Assembly (NCBI RefSeq): GCF_023101765.2
Contig: NC_064233.1
Span: 7,215,501-7,279,500 of the forward strand
Direction of reading: 5' to 3'
DNA: 64,000 nt
From: Spodoptera frugiperda
Lineage: Eukaryota > Arthropoda > Insecta > Lepidoptera > Noctuidae
How positions within the stretch are numbered: the stretch's first letter is position 1; the number at the start of each line of letters is the position of its first letter. A program made the translations under genes and the position numbers. The notes under the pieces are model-generated. The model worked only from the letters and a program-made list of their open reading frames with translations. It was not told where the DNA came from and ran no database searches. This document shows, in pieces, positions 63,896-64,000 of this stretch.

Positions 63896-64000
63896 AAAAA
63901 AATTGTAATCAATCATAAAATAAATAAATTAGATAACCTCAAAATAAGTAAAGTACGAACAATTAAGAATTTGAAAGCACTTGACAATACTATGGCTCAA

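Larger units (their letters stand above)
60752..64000. other. Intergenic repeats at the right end
   Basis: Families D (61165, 63105), G (61350), I (61675), M (62040), C (62675) and SINE-2 (63755). The open stretch at 62894-63091 matches nothing I know. No further gene is seen. Confidence 0.55.

Overview
The window looks like nuclear DNA of a moth or butterfly (Lepidoptera). It is AT-rich, the genes have GT-AG introns, and most non-coding sequence consists of short non-autonomous transposons: tRNA-headed SINEs, Helitron-like elements ending in CTAGT, hairpin MITEs and LINE 3' tails. The coding content also points to an insect: a Drosophila-type H4, an insect-type H3, a Start1/carotenoid-binding-protein gene laid out as described in silkworm, and a Sanpodo-like protein. 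The species cannot be named from sequence alone.

Layout. (1) 1-4227, + strand: the last five coding exons of a G-protein alpha subunit of the Gs-like class, best matched to the insect G(f) subunit; its start lies upstream of the window. (2) 6471-10827: four single-exon core histone genes, H2B (-), H4 (+), H3 (+) and H2A (+). H4 is canonical and H3 almost so, but H2A and H2B are strongly divergent. (3) 15528-20530, +: a four-exon gene for a 549-residue protein with a long cytoplasmic N-terminus and four membrane helices, probably Sanpodo, a regulator of Notch. (4) 28363-50995, +: Start1 (STARD3/MLN64 family). A long product of about 480 residues carries a four-helix MENTAL domain plus a START lipid-transfer domain. 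A second first exon at 42553 begins a product of about 294 residues with START only, matching the silkworm Cbp/Start1 isoform pair. (5) 60047-60751, -: a divergent linker histone H1. A histone-like TATA promoter with no gene sits about 200 bp away and faces the other direction.

How the parts relate. The five histone genes give one potential member of each nucleosomal class (H1, H2A, H2B, H3, H4) within about 54 kb. Only H3 and H4 keep the histone 3' stem-loop and a shared downstream element. H2A, H2B and H1 are divergent, show no stem-loop and have AATAAA signals. I infer that the latter three are replication-independent, possibly germline, variants, and this is the most interesting feature of the window. 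Start1/Cbp is the second: its two promoters lie about 14 kb apart, and both first-exon sets join the same phase-0 acceptor at 46733.

The remaining sequence holds repeats. At least fifteen families recur, many nested in one another, including a 19-bp minisatellite, an 82-bp tandem array just upstream of the short Start1 promoter, a hAT-type MITE with an exact 8-bp target duplication, and a piggyBac-like MITE inserted in a Helitron-like element. Exon boundaries were read by eye from splice signals, reading phase and family similarity; no alignment or search was run.
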